From NCBI GenBank assembly GCA_028823415.1, contig JAPKBL010000005.1, positions 1 to 64,000 of the forward strand: a DNA stretch of 64,000 bases, given 5' to 3'. Source of the stretch: Mariniblastus sp. (lineage in GTDB: Bacteria; Planctomycetota; Planctomycetia; Pirellulales; Pirellulaceae). Each line of letters starts with the position of its first letter. Position 1 is the stretch's first letter. The position numbers and the translations under genes are program-made. Of this stretch, positions 1 through 9,631 are shown in pieces. Below the pieces are notes generated by a model. It searched no databases. It saw only the letters and a program-made list of their open reading frames with translations, and was not told where the DNA came from.

Positions 1-1505
1 ACGATCTGACTACCCACCGAAGCATTCATCAGGCTGAGTGCACCACTACGACGTTTCCCTACTTTATTCACTGAATAGAACACCGGGCTTGGCACGTCTT
101 TCAAGATCGCCGCTGTGGCGGAAGTCAATCCATGCCCCGAACCTTCCGGAGGGATAACGACGGGAAATTGCCCAGCGCTGATTCCTCGGGCGGCGTTGCT
201 TTCCTTCCAGGGTATCAGTGGCGCCAAGGCCGTTTTGAAGTAGCCCCCTTTATCAAAGGACTTGGGCCCTCCCAGCAGAACAAGGTTGCCGCCATCCTCA
301 ACGTATTTTTTTATCGCGATGAAGGACGCAGGGTTGATAAAGTCTGAGGGGAACGATCCGAGGACAATGCAGGTATACAGTTTCAGGACCTCTACATCCG
401 CGGGAAACCCACGCGAGAACACCTGGTCACCATCCTGCCGCGCTCCATCAATCAGAAACACCTCTGCGTTTTTTCGGTAAACCGCGGTCAGCTTGATCGT
501 TTCATCATCGCTGAATTCCCGCTTGAGCATCGAGAAATTCACGTCCAGCATGTTGCCATACAAGAGAACATTGATGCTCTTCTCGCGGACGTCCACGGCA
601 AAATCACGCGTGTTGTTCAACGCGGTCATTTCGCCATCCACGTCCTTGACCGACAACCGATAGTGGTAAACCCCCTCGGCCTGTTCGGCAGGAATCTCGA
701 ACTCCACCCGCCCATTGCTTTTTCTGGGGTCGACCGTCACGGTTTGCAATTGCTGGTACCGGCCAGCGACTTCTTTCTCAATCCAGACATCCACTTCCGC
801 GGTTTTGTTCGCGAATTCGTCCGACGTACTGTGTACAACAATGTCTGCAGAAACCTTGAACGGCGTGTCCAGTTCCACCTCTTCCGGGATGTCCGTATTA
901 CTGATTTCCAGATCATCCCAAGTCGCGGGCTCCGTTCCGATGCCGACGATATAGATGGGCACCCCGGGAAGACGCTCGCTGCGAATCACTTCGTCACCCC
1001 CATCGGTGATCAAAACAACCGCCTTGCAATCAGACAGGTCGGGCTTTTCCGAGAGAGAAACCACGGTCCTGCCCAAATCGGTATTGCGTGTGCCCGTGGC
1101 CGGATCATCTTTTGCTGCGAGGATGTCGACATCGAACTGGAGGTTCTCTACGCTGGCGATGCCTTTGAGTTCGCCTTGAATAGCCTGGCCAATCTTCAGG
1201 GCACGTCCGGTGCGGGAGTTCGACCCGTCGTCTTCCACATCCATCGAGGTGGAGATGTCGCTAACCACAGCAACTTTCTGAGAATCATCCGACGGTTTCA
1301 CATTCCGCCAGGCTGGATCCATCAACGCCACAACGACGAGAATGGTAAAGAGTACTTTCGGGGCCAGCAACTGCATGGTCCTCGATACCGCGTAACGCGA
1401 CCGATACCGGTACCACAGCAGACACAACCAACCCATCAACGCCAGGATGATGAAGCTGTTTGCCAGCGTACCAAGGTGCGGTTTCCAAATAAGCATGCCT
1501 ATCAT
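1..1505 (-). CDS. VWA / class-I glutamine-amidotransferase-like membrane protein, partial (C-terminus beyond window edge)
   Basis: Open minus-strand frame absent from the ORF track because it runs off the window. Starts at ATG 1505-1503, overlapping the upstream stop (TGATG). Reads MIGMLIWKPHLGTLANSFIILALMGWLCLLWYRYRSRYAVSRTMQLLAPKVLFTILVVVALMDPAWRNVKPSDD..., i.e. N-terminal TM segments, then a VWA-like region. The plus-strand ORFs here (e.g. 663-1556) are antisense shadows. Confidence 0.8.
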   Translation of the reverse strand, partial: MIGMLIWKPHLGTLANSFIILALMGWLCLLWYRYRSRYAVSRTMQLLAPKVLFTILVVVALMDPAWRNVKPSDDSQKVAVVSDISTSMDVEDDGSNSRTGRALKIGQAIQGELKGIASVENLQFDVDILAAKDDPATGTRNTDLGRTVVSLSEKPDLSDCKAVVLITDGGDEVIRSERLPGVPIYIVGIGTEPATWDDLEISNTDIPEEVELDTPFKVSADIVVHSTSDEFANKTAEVDVWIEKEVAGRYQQLQTVTVDPRKSNGRVEFEIPAEQAEGVYHYRLSVKDVDGEMTALNNTRDFAVDVREKSINVLLYGNMLDVNFSMLKREFSDDETIKLTAVYRKNAEVFLIDGARQDGDQVFSRGFPADVEVLKLYTCIVLGSFPSDFINPASFIAIKKYVEDGGNLVLLGGPKSFDKGGYFKTALAPLIPWKESNAARGISAGQFPVVIPPEGSGHGLTSATAAILKDVPSPVFYSVNKVGKRRSGALSLMNASVGSQI

Positions 1506-3661
1506 CAAGCGATCTCCTCAGCGGATTCTGTAGACGTCACCCAAGGCTGCTTTTGAGAAGCGCCCTTGGTGTTGTCCTTCCATTTTTTTGCTGGCGATCC
1601 CAGCAATCCCTCGGCCATCAAAAACGCCAGGGCCAACAACAGAAACGGTACATACAAACCGGTGCCCGCCAGCGATTGTTCCAACTCGTCTCGGAAGTCA
1701 TCTTCGTCGGAGAGAATACTAACTCCATGGGGGATGCCTTCTAACGCACCGATTTCCGAGCCTTCGATAAAGGCACTGTGCCCCTCCAACTCAGACGGCA
1801 GAACTGTCAGACAGGTCTCACGCTGCCCCAAGGTGGCGATGTAAGCGCCGCCACGTACTAAGATCGGAGACTGGTCTTTTAAGCCAGACCAGTCGACTTG
1901 GTCACCTAGCAGTGTCGTGATCGACATCTCCGTTCCTTCACCGGGCAGCAAACGTGCCGACTGGCCTGCGACAATCGACAGAGTTTCATTGGCCAGACTA
2001 GACACCGCGCCCAAAGCCATCGGCTGAGCCAGCACTAGAAAGGTCTTTTGTCTCGGCAACGTACTCCAGGTACCCGTTCGACCGAAGGCCATGCCACTGA
2101 CAACAATCTGACCTTTTCCGTGTTTGCGAATCGCCAACAGGCCGAGGTCTTCACTGGCACTCAGTAAAGGAACGTAGCCGGCATCTTGCGTGAACGTAAT
2201 CGGAAAGTACTGTTTGACAAAAGCCGTGCCGATGCGAACCCGTCCGTCGAGCCCGCGGATGTCAGACCAGAATGGCGACGACTGCTCGCCAACCTGCAAC
2301 GGCACGCTGATCGGCAACGATTTTAAGGGCTCAAGTTTTGCACCCAGCCAGGCGGGTGCTTGGCCGGTTAATTCGCTGGCATCGACTGCAGGGAGTACCA
2401 ACATGTTTCCACCCTGCTGCGTGTATTGATCCAAAAGGTCGCTCGTTTCCGCGTCCAACGTTGAGGCATCCGCCCAGGTCAATACCACCAGCATCGGTGT
2501 CTTCTCCTGCAACCGACTCTTGAGGGTGTCCCGGGGTAAAAAGCTCGGCACTAAGGAAGTGAAACGGCCATCGCCACCGGGCGAGAAGGCGAGCGGTAGT
2601 AGACCGAACGTGCCGGTCGCCTGCTCGCCGAGAAAATAGATGTCCCCTTTTTTCTCGCAAATGTAGGGAACAAAGACGCGATTATCGCCTTCAAACCCAT
2701 CCCCTTCAATCCAAATGCGGACCCAATGACGACCCGGAGCTTTTGGCTGGAGCGGCAACTTCACTAGCTTCTGTGCGCCCGCGGCAACATCGACATTGAT
2801 GGTCTCGGCAACGGTATGCACAGAATCTTTGCGATTGACGCGGACCTGAAAATCTTTGGCACTATCATTCCGCAACAAGACCTCTAATGAGTAGGGCTGA
2901 TTCGGCAGAATCCTGCGAGATGATACGGTTGCTCTGAGCAAACAGATATTCGGCAAAGTAGATTCGGCGGTGGGGACGCGATGCACGAACACGCGCGCCC
3001 CGCCTTCGATATCTTTAGCCGCCAGAACAGGATTCTTCCACTCCGCTTCCTGGAGGTCGGTAAACACATGCATTGAACCACCCCCGCTAGGTGACACTTC
3101 CTTGAGCAACGCTGTCGCCCGTAGCATCGCTTTGGACGAATCTCCTGTCGCCTCAGTCGCCTGGATCGATTGGAGAAAGCTCAACAGGGTATCTTTGTCG
3201 GTGGTCATGCCTCCAAATCGGTCGGCACTCGAGTCGGGCACCAGCAACACAATGGCTGCCTTGCCGCGCGGGTCCATACTTTTCAGCAGTGCACGTGCGC
3301 CCTCGAGGGCCACATTCAACTTGGTTCGATCACTGCCTTCAACTTCGCCAACCATCGAGCTGGAGTTATCGACGATAATCACAACCGCCTGCTGGCCACT
3401 TAAACCCATGACGTTCCCCGTTTCGGGAACGGACAGGCGCGCCAGGGCGAGCAGCAGAAACAAGAGCAGCAGGGTTCTGGCCGCCAGAAGCAGCGGTTCC
3501 CTAAACTTTCGATGAAAAGAAAGCCGGGGTTTCATGCTGTCAAAAAACATCCGGGTCGAAAACAACACCGTCTTACGTTGGCGGCGCATCAACAGATGAA
3601 ACAGCACGGGGGCCGCGGCTAGCGGAAGTAAATACAAAAATAGTGAGGCACCTGGAATCAT
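1505..3661 (-). CDS. BatA/VWA-domain membrane protein (aerotolerance-type)
   Basis: N-terminal BatA-like motif (PLAAAPVLFHLLMRRQRKTVLFSTRMFF), VWA MIDAS-like DNSSSM, C-terminal TM; adjacent to DUF58 and MoxR. Confidence 0.88.
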   Translation of the reverse strand: MIPGASLFLYLLPLAAAPVLFHLLMRRQRKTVLFSTRMFFDSMKPRLSFHRKFREPLLLAARTLLLLFLLLALARLSVPETGNVMGLSGQQAVVIIVDNSSSMVGEVEGSDRTKLNVALEGARALLKSMDPRGKAAIVLLVPDSSADRFGGMTTDKDTLLSFLQSIQATEATGDSSKAMLRATALLKEVSPSGGGSMHVFTDLQEAEWKNPVLAAKDIEGGARVFVHRVPTAESTLPNICLLRATVSSRRILPNQPYSLEVLLRNDSAKDFQVRVNRKDSVHTVAETINVDVAAGAQKLVKLPLQPKAPGRHWVRIWIEGDGFEGDNRVFVPYICEKKGDIYFLGEQATGTFGLLPLAFSPGGDGRFTSLVPSFLPRDTLKSRLQEKTPMLVVLTWADASTLDAETSDLLDQYTQQGGNMLVLPAVDASELTGQAPAWLGAKLEPLKSLPISVPLQVGEQSSPFWSDIRGLDGRVRIGTAFVKQYFPITFTQDAGYVPLLSASEDLGLLAIRKHGKGQIVVSGMAFGRTGTWSTLPRQKTFLVLAQPMALGAVSSLANETLSIVAGQSARLLPGEGTEMSITTLLGDQVDWSGLKDQSPILVRGGAYIATLGQRETCLTVLPSELEGHSAFIEGSEIGALEGIPHGVSILSDEDDFRDELEQSLAGTGLYVPFLLLALAFLMAEGLLGSPAKKWKDNTKGASQKQPWVTSTESAEEIA

Positions 3662-4551
3662 CAGCTTGTTGCCCTTTTCAGTAAAGCGTCGTGAATATCC
3701 ATCGAGGTATCAACCAACAAATAGTTGGCCCCTTCGTTGGTGCACCCAATCCGAACATCGTCTAAATACTCGCGGATTCTCTGCAGGTATAAATCGCGGA
3801 AGTCGCCGATGTCGACGTTCATCTTGTCGTGGGTTTCGAGAAATTCGACCTCAATTAATCCCTCTTGAGGCAAGCGAATTTCGGCCGGGTCTAACACATG
3901 AAAGACCGTCACGTCATGCCCCGCGTAACACAGACTTCCGATGCCCTTGAGTGTTTCGCGGGGGTCCTGTAACAGGTCGGAGATAACGACAACAAGCGAC
4001 CGTCCCCGGATAAATTCTGTCGCTTTCGACAGTGCCTGTTGAATGTTACTTTCGCCCGCTGGCTTAATTTGCTCGAGCCCTTGCAACAGCGGTCGAAGTG
4101 CACCGAAGGTCGCGGCAGGCTCGTACGTTTTTCGCAAATCATCATCAAAGGTGACCAGGCTGGTCGAATCGCCCTGGTTGACCATGACATACATCAAAGC
4201 CGCAGCTAGATGGCAGCCGTAGTCCATCTTGGACATCGACCCCATATTCTGGAAAGACATGCTCTCGGAGGTGTCGAGTAAAACGTTCGCTCGGATATTG
4301 ACCTCGTCGTGGAAGCGACGAATCACATACTTGTCGGTGCGGGCATAGACATTCCAGTCGATCCGTTCAATTGGATCTCCCTGGATGTATTCCCGATACT
4401 CAGCAAACTCGACAGAAGACCCGAATGTCGAAGAGCGGTGCCGCCCTTGCAGCCCGACGTCCATCCGCTTGGTCACACCGATCTGCAAATTTCCCAGATG
4501 GTCAGCCGTGCTCGACGGCAGGTATTTATATGTATCCAGTTTCGTTGCCAT
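3661..4551 (-). CDS. DUF58 domain-containing protein
   Basis: FAEYREYIQGDPIERIDWNVYARTDKYVIRRFHDE is the typical DUF58 signature; stop overlaps start of the VWA gene. Confidence 0.92.
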   Translation of the reverse strand: MATKLDTYKYLPSSTADHLGNLQIGVTKRMDVGLQGRHRSSTFGSSVEFAEYREYIQGDPIERIDWNVYARTDKYVIRRFHDEVNIRANVLLDTSESMSFQNMGSMSKMDYGCHLAAALMYVMVNQGDSTSLVTFDDDLRKTYEPAATFGALRPLLQGLEQIKPAGESNIQQALSKATEFIRGRSLVVVISDLLQDPRETLKGIGSLCYAGHDVTVFHVLDPAEIRLPQEGLIEVEFLETHDKMNVDIGDFRDLYLQRIREYLDDVRIGCTNEGANYLLVDTSMDIHDALLKRATS

Positions 4552-4637
4552 GTTATGCTTTCTAGTGGGACAGCTTCCAGCCTGTCACGAACGGTTACAT
4601 CTGATTCCCAAGCGACGGGCTCGAAGCCTATCCCACG

Positions 4638-5801
4638 CTATGTCGTTGCTTTCTTTTTTCCGCTCCAGAGTTGTCCAAAAAACCCTGACTTTGGTTGATC
4701 ATCATGAATCACCGGCACCGCCTCGAGCAGCCAGTCGATAATGATGTCTGTATCGTAGCCCTCACTGACGGCAGTGAAGTTCAAGCCAAAGCGATGCCGG
4801 AACACGGGATGAACAAATTTGCGAATGTCCTGCACTGAAACATTGAACCGCCCGCTTAACAGCACGTGGGATTTGGCCGCCAGTAGCAAAGCCTGTCCAG
4901 CTCGTGGACCGCAGCCCCATTGCACCCATTTGGGAATAAAGTCAGGGGCGAGGGAGTCGTCCGGACGAGTCGCACGAGCAAGACGCGCGGCATAGTTCGC
5001 CACATAACGACTCACCGGCACACGCCGAACCAGGTTCTGAAACCGCTTAATCTGTTCGCTGGTCAGCAGGGCGCCCAGGCGGGGAGATGAATCGAGCGTT
5101 GTCTTGATGAGGATTTCCTGCTCCTCGCTCAGCGACGGGTAATCGACATTGATCATGAACAGAAAACGATCCAATTGCGCTTCCGGCAACGTATAGGTCC
5201 CCTCCTGTTCAATCGGGTTCTGCGTGGCCAATACGAGAAACGGCTCGGGCAATGGGTGCGTCACGCCGCCCACGGTCACACGTCTTTCCTGCATGCCCTC
5301 CAACAACGCGGCTTGCGTCTTGGGGGGCGTTCGATTGATCTCATCAGCCAGCAGCATGTTGGTGAAAATCGGGCCACTTTGGAACGCAAACGAGCGGTGT
5401 CCGTGGTCCCCTTCGGCCAACACCATGGTCCCGGTGATATCCGTCGGCATCAGGTCGGGCGTGAATTGGATCCGTTTAAATTCGAGTGACAAGGTCTTCG
5501 CCAGACTGCTGACCATCAGCGTTTTGGCAAGCCCCGGAACACCGGTCATCACACAATGCCCCTTGGCAAATAGGGCGGTCAGGACTTGGTCGAGCACTTC
5601 GCTCTGTCCGACAATGACCTGTCCCACTTCCCGCAGTAGAAGCCTGCGCGTTTCCGCAAGCGCCGCTACCAACTCCACAGTATCCTCCGCCAACTCATCT
5701 TCAAAGGAGCTGTCTTCCGTCGCGTCGCGTGGCGACAGGTCGATCGGAAGTGAGACCGCCCCTTCGTCAGGATGCGTATTTTTCCTGTTCTGTGATGTCA
5801 T
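4638..5801 (-). CDS. MoxR-family AAA+ ATPase
   Basis: Walker A GVPGLAKT, Walker B LLADEINRTPPKTQAALLEGMQE, sensor ATQNPIEQEGTYTLPEAQLDRF. Confidence 0.96.
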   Translation of the reverse strand: MTSQNRKNTHPDEGAVSLPIDLSPRDATEDSSFEDELAEDTVELVAALAETRRLLLREVGQVIVGQSEVLDQVLTALFAKGHCVMTGVPGLAKTLMVSSLAKTLSLEFKRIQFTPDLMPTDITGTMVLAEGDHGHRSFAFQSGPIFTNMLLADEINRTPPKTQAALLEGMQERRVTVGGVTHPLPEPFLVLATQNPIEQEGTYTLPEAQLDRFLFMINVDYPSLSEEQEILIKTTLDSSPRLGALLTSEQIKRFQNLVRRVPVSRYVANYAARLARATRPDDSLAPDFIPKWVQWGCGPRAGQALLLAAKSHVLLSGRFNVSVQDIRKFVHPVFRHRFGLNFTAVSEGYDTDIIIDWLLEAVPVIHDDQPKSGFFGQLWSGKKKATT

Positions 5802-5867
5802 AAAAACTCCCTTACCGCGAGGTTAATTCGCCTTTCGCTTCGCAACAGGCGACTCTGATCGTGAAAC

Positions 5868-7460
5868 TCAATGAGTCATGGCATACATGATAATATTGCT
5901 GCCAAGCTGTTTCGCCGATTCAGATTGATACCCGCGACTCAAAGGATATCGAACTTCGTTCCAGCCCCCTTCAAGGTCGTAGGGACTGTAAATGACTCGT
6001 AATTTCCCGGCAACTTCCACTCCAAACAGCACCGGACGTCCCTGTAATTTATCTCCCTGATCCTTCATCAGCGTCGGAGTGTATTTCACTCTCGTGATCG
6101 TGTGAAGCGAACGGAATATCTCGTGCGTTTGCGGCAACAACCGGAATTCGTCTGCTGGGAAGACCCGACGCATCTCACGAACGGCCGCCTGATGAAACTT
6201 AGCCAGCCCCAACCCATTGTTGATCACCAGCGTTCCACCTTGATTGACGTGCCTACGCAAGGTTTGGATTTGCCTCGGGGTCAGTACAAAATCGTCGAGG
6301 CCAGTAAATAACAGAAACGGATAGGCAGACGTGTCGTCACGCTCAAGGTCGACAGACACGCGCCGGAGATTCACGGGAATCGCCGAATCCTTTTCAAGTC
6401 GGGTCAACAACTGTCGTGCCGCACCCGGATGTGTATTCCAGTGGCCATTGTGTTTGGCTTGGGCGAAGACAAATTCAGAAGTGGGAGCATTCTGATCAAT
6501 CGCACCGAATAACTCCGCCTTGCCTTCCGCTTCGCCCACGCGTCCGTAACCGACGATGTACGGTGCGAGGTTTTCGCCAATCTGACGAGCGCTCTGCTCG
6601 CTATATGCCTTCGGATTAAGCCCCTTCTTCTCCAGCTGATCAAAGACTTTCATCTCGCCAGCCATGCCGCAACCAAGACCGTACTTGGACACCAGCACAC
6701 CAATCCGACTGCCAATATAGAGACCTTCGAAAAACGGCTTGCCTTTCTCTCCCTCGCCACCGCTGCGATAAGTAACCTCTTCAATATCAGTGGCAATGTG
6801 ATAGAGAGGATGATCAGGTGGCAAGACTCGGAATCGCGATTCGGGGAACATGTCATCAAACACCTTCAGCGACGATTCATAAAACCAAGGAGAACCATAC
6901 ACCGAGTCACAGACAATCATCCCGCCATCAAGCACATATTGTCGCAATTTGTTAATCACCGTCGGGGTGAACTTCACCTCACGAACGCCGCCTAGTAGGA
7001 TCGCCGGCATGAGCGCCGGGTCGTAGCTAAACTCGGCGAGCGACGTCTGGGTGGGCATATACTTAAAGCCCTCGCTGCGCGCCCGCCTATGAAACTCCAG
7101 CATATCATTGGGAGCCAGATTCCAATCCTCGGTCAGCTCCTTGCCGATGATCGCACCACTGCCCCACTTCACCTTCCCCAACAGATAGTCAGGCGAAGGT
7201 GGTTTGAGCCGCTCGGACTGTGGAATCGGCATACCTGGCAGCGAGGGAATAATATCGCGTTTTTCACCACCCTTGATTCCCGTCTGAAGCTTTTCGTTCC
7301 TGTCCTTAGCCGACTTGATAAACCAGTCATCCGAAGACGCGCCTTTTCCCGCTTGCCCGAACGCTACCGGCTCAAAGGCCACTAGCGCAACTGTCAGGAA
7401 GGTTGCTGTCAGCAGGAAATACGAAAACAAATTCGGGTAGGATCGACTCGGGTGAGTCAT
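5868..7460 (-). CDS. DUF4159 domain-containing secreted protein (two tandem copies)
   Basis: Signal peptide. Two similar halves: KFTPTVINKLRQYVLDGGMIVCDSVYGSPWFYESSLKVFDDMFPESRFRVLPPDHPLYH and VLTPRQIQTLRRHVNQGGTLVINNGLGLAKFHQAAVREMRRVFPADEFRLLPQTHEIFR. Confidence 0.8.
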   Translation of the reverse strand: MTHPSRSYPNLFSYFLLTATFLTVALVAFEPVAFGQAGKGASSDDWFIKSAKDRNEKLQTGIKGGEKRDIIPSLPGMPIPQSERLKPPSPDYLLGKVKWGSGAIIGKELTEDWNLAPNDMLEFHRRARSEGFKYMPTQTSLAEFSYDPALMPAILLGGVREVKFTPTVINKLRQYVLDGGMIVCDSVYGSPWFYESSLKVFDDMFPESRFRVLPPDHPLYHIATDIEEVTYRSGGEGEKGKPFFEGLYIGSRIGVLVSKYGLGCGMAGEMKVFDQLEKKGLNPKAYSEQSARQIGENLAPYIVGYGRVGEAEGKAELFGAIDQNAPTSEFVFAQAKHNGHWNTHPGAARQLLTRLEKDSAIPVNLRRVSVDLERDDTSAYPFLLFTGLDDFVLTPRQIQTLRRHVNQGGTLVINNGLGLAKFHQAAVREMRRVFPADEFRLLPQTHEIFRSLHTITRVKYTPTLMKDQGDKLQGRPVLFGVEVAGKLRVIYSPYDLEGGWNEVRYPLSRGYQSESAKQLGSNIIMYAMTH

Positions 7461-7554
7461 GGCAGGTTCCTTTGCGTTGGATGATCATTCATCTGTACTG
7501 TTACTCCCATCGGCGGCGCATCTGGACAAATCATTTTCGCCTATCCCACGATCC

Positions 7555-9006
7555 TTAGTTACCATTGAAATCCCCGTTACGGACACTTTTCCCAATGATG
7601 ATCTCGGCGGTAGGTAGGGGGGTAGAGTCGGGAAAGGGTGTCCCCTGCAATTGAAAGTCGTCCAGACGAGGCAACCCCGGTTCCGGAAAGTGCGTCACTT
7701 GCAACTCGAAGTTGTCCAAATGAGCGACTCCGACGAGTTCTCCTCCCCCGTCGTGTGTATCGATCGCGATGAACAGTCTCTTCTTGGCTTCCGTCGCCGT
7801 GGTAGTCGCACTGCCCGCACCCGCTTCGTATGCGGTGGGGGTAGTTGAGGTTCCCGAAAGCATCGTGGCGAAAGTGGTTCGCGTGCCGCTGATCAGGTCG
7901 TTGTCGGTCGTGAACAATTTAATGGCGAGTTGGTCTTGGGCCGTCCACCATTTGTCCCCCAGCCAAACGTAGCGGATCTCGAATTTGTCGCCGCTGCGAA
8001 TGGTGTACCCAGTATCTTGCGCCGGCAAACGTGTGGGCGTTTCCGATAACAAAAGGTTGCGTGTGCCGTCGTAATCACGGGTCTCTTGTGTGGCAATCGA
8101 GTTCGAATCACCGGCGAGTGAGATGTTCTCCCAAACTGGCGTTTGCGCCCACGTCCGGTCAGGAGCGACGAACTGCGGCGTCATGTCGCTGCCCGGGGCG
8201 GCGACGACGCGATAGCCTGCCGACACGGCAACCGTCTTGCCGTCACTCATCCGACCGATTTGGACTTTCCCTTCTCGGACATAAAGCCTCGTCGAATCGG
8301 GCCCTGCTTCCAAATCAAACTGCGTTCCGACAACCGTAAGGTCGGCTGCTGGTGTGTGGATCAACATCGGCTCGCCCTCAGGCTGAGGCACCACATTGGC
8401 GGAGAATCGGCCCTGTTTTAGACGCAACTCCTTCTGCCCCTGATCGGAAAACGTAAGTATCGAATCACCGAAAATCATGGCTGTCGAGCCGTCATGGAAC
8501 TCCAACTCGAACCAAGATTCGGGTGCCGTCCCTTCAATCGTTCCGCCCGGCAACTCCGCTTCCTTGCTCAACACATTCGACCAACGTGTCGCAGTTTGCG
8601 GTGAATCAGAATCTTGAACAATCTGGCCACCGTTACCGATCCAAATCAGCGATCCGTTCAGGCCATTAACCCGTGCGATGCTGCGGTTGCTGTTGACATG
8701 CCGGATGTATAGAGTCACCGACAACGCGACGATGACCCCCAAAGCGAGCGCCAGAGACGTCTTGAAATAGCGAGCCGTCGAGGGCTTCCCGATCGAGACA
8801 CTTGCCCCGCTGGCTTGCGAAATCGCCCCGACACTCTCGGTATCAGCCACCTCGCGAATGACGGCATCGAGCTGGGCCAACTTGTTAAAAGTTGCTCGCG
8901 ACTCGGTGGACTCACGTAATTCTTGCTGGAGCGTTTCAGACTCTGCTTCGCTGATTCGACCATCAAGCCAAGCACCAATCCGTTGCTCTAAATTTGAATG
9001 GGACAT
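7555..9006 (-). CDS. FecR-domain / anti-sigma-like membrane protein
   Basis: Likely start MSHSNLEQRIGAWLDGRISEAESE at 9006 (TAATG overlap with sigma stop); single TM; FecR-like LKQGRFSANVVPQPEGEPMLIHTPAADLTVVGTQFDLEAGPDSTRLYVREGKVQI. Confidence 0.85.
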   Translation of the reverse strand: MSHSNLEQRIGAWLDGRISEAESETLQQELRESTESRATFNKLAQLDAVIREVADTESVGAISQASGASVSIGKPSTARYFKTSLALALGVIVALSVTLYIRHVNSNRSIARVNGLNGSLIWIGNGGQIVQDSDSPQTATRWSNVLSKEAELPGGTIEGTAPESWFELEFHDGSTAMIFGDSILTFSDQGQKELRLKQGRFSANVVPQPEGEPMLIHTPAADLTVVGTQFDLEAGPDSTRLYVREGKVQIGRMSDGKTVAVSAGYRVVAAPGSDMTPQFVAPDRTWAQTPVWENISLAGDSNSIATQETRDYDGTRNLLLSETPTRLPAQDTGYTIRSGDKFEIRYVWLGDKWWTAQDQLAIKLFTTDNDLISGTRTTFATMLSGTSTTPTAYEAGAGSATTTATEAKKRLFIAIDTHDGGGELVGVAHLDNFELQVTHFPEPGLPRLDDFQLQGTPFPDSTPLPTAEIIIGKSVRNGDFNGN

Positions 9007-9560
9007 TATGCGTTCTCCGCCGCAAGTGCCTTCGTGACGCAAGCGAGCACGACTGCACGTAAACGCTGGACAACCTTGTAGAACGCCTGCTCGCTTTTTC
9101 CCGATTGCAGCGCCACTTCTCGCATGACCACACCGGTCGAATGAACGTTCAACAGTAATTCACGTTTCGAACGTGCCAATTTTCCCAAGCAAACCCCTAG
9201 GTGTCGCTGGCGAATCTGCTGAACATCCTCTCCACTGGCCTCTTCCGCCAGCAGATCCCAAACGTCATCGGCAAAGACCAGTGGGCTTCGAGCCACGCGA
9301 CGTCGGTACTTCAACGCCTCAAACCGAGCGATCGTGAGCAACCACCCCCCAAACGATGTGCCATCTTCAAAATCATCGAATTTCCGCCACGCAATCAGGC
9401 TCGCCTCCTGAGTGACCTCTTCGACTTCATGCCACGTCGGCAACAATCCGCGCAGAAACGAACGCACGCGCGGCTCATGTTCTACCAGGAGTCGCACAAA
9501 TGCTTCGTAACGCTCGTTGTCGCTCGAAGTGGTTCGTTTTTTGGGAGATTGATCAACCAC
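9006..9560 (-). CDS. ECF sigma-70 family RNA polymerase sigma factor (Rhodopirellula/Verrucomicrobium type)
   Basis: RSFLRGLLPTWHEVEEVTQEASLIAWRKFDDFEDGTSFGGWLLTIARFEALKYRRR, plus region 4 LNVHSTGVVMREVALQSGKSEQAFYKVVQRLR. Confidence 0.9.
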   Translation of the reverse strand: MVDQSPKKRTTSSDNERYEAFVRLLVEHEPRVRSFLRGLLPTWHEVEEVTQEASLIAWRKFDDFEDGTSFGGWLLTIARFEALKYRRRVARSPLVFADDVWDLLAEEASGEDVQQIRQRHLGVCLGKLARSKRELLLNVHSTGVVMREVALQSGKSEQAFYKVVQRLRAVVLACVTKALAAENA

Positions 9561-9631
9561 AGCCTATCACTCCCGCTCAAGGGCAATCTGGACAGAGGAA
9601 TTTACTGAAAGTAATTTTTTTATCAATGAAG

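Noticed and set aside
663-1556. 297-aa plus-strand ORF
   Set aside because: Antisense to an open minus-strand frame that reads as a coherent TM + VWA protein continuing the MoxR/DUF58/VWA cluster; the plus-strand translation has no recognisable domain.
2970-3515. 181-aa plus-strand ORF
   Set aside because: Antisense to the BatA/VWA gene; Ser/Arg-rich shadow frame.
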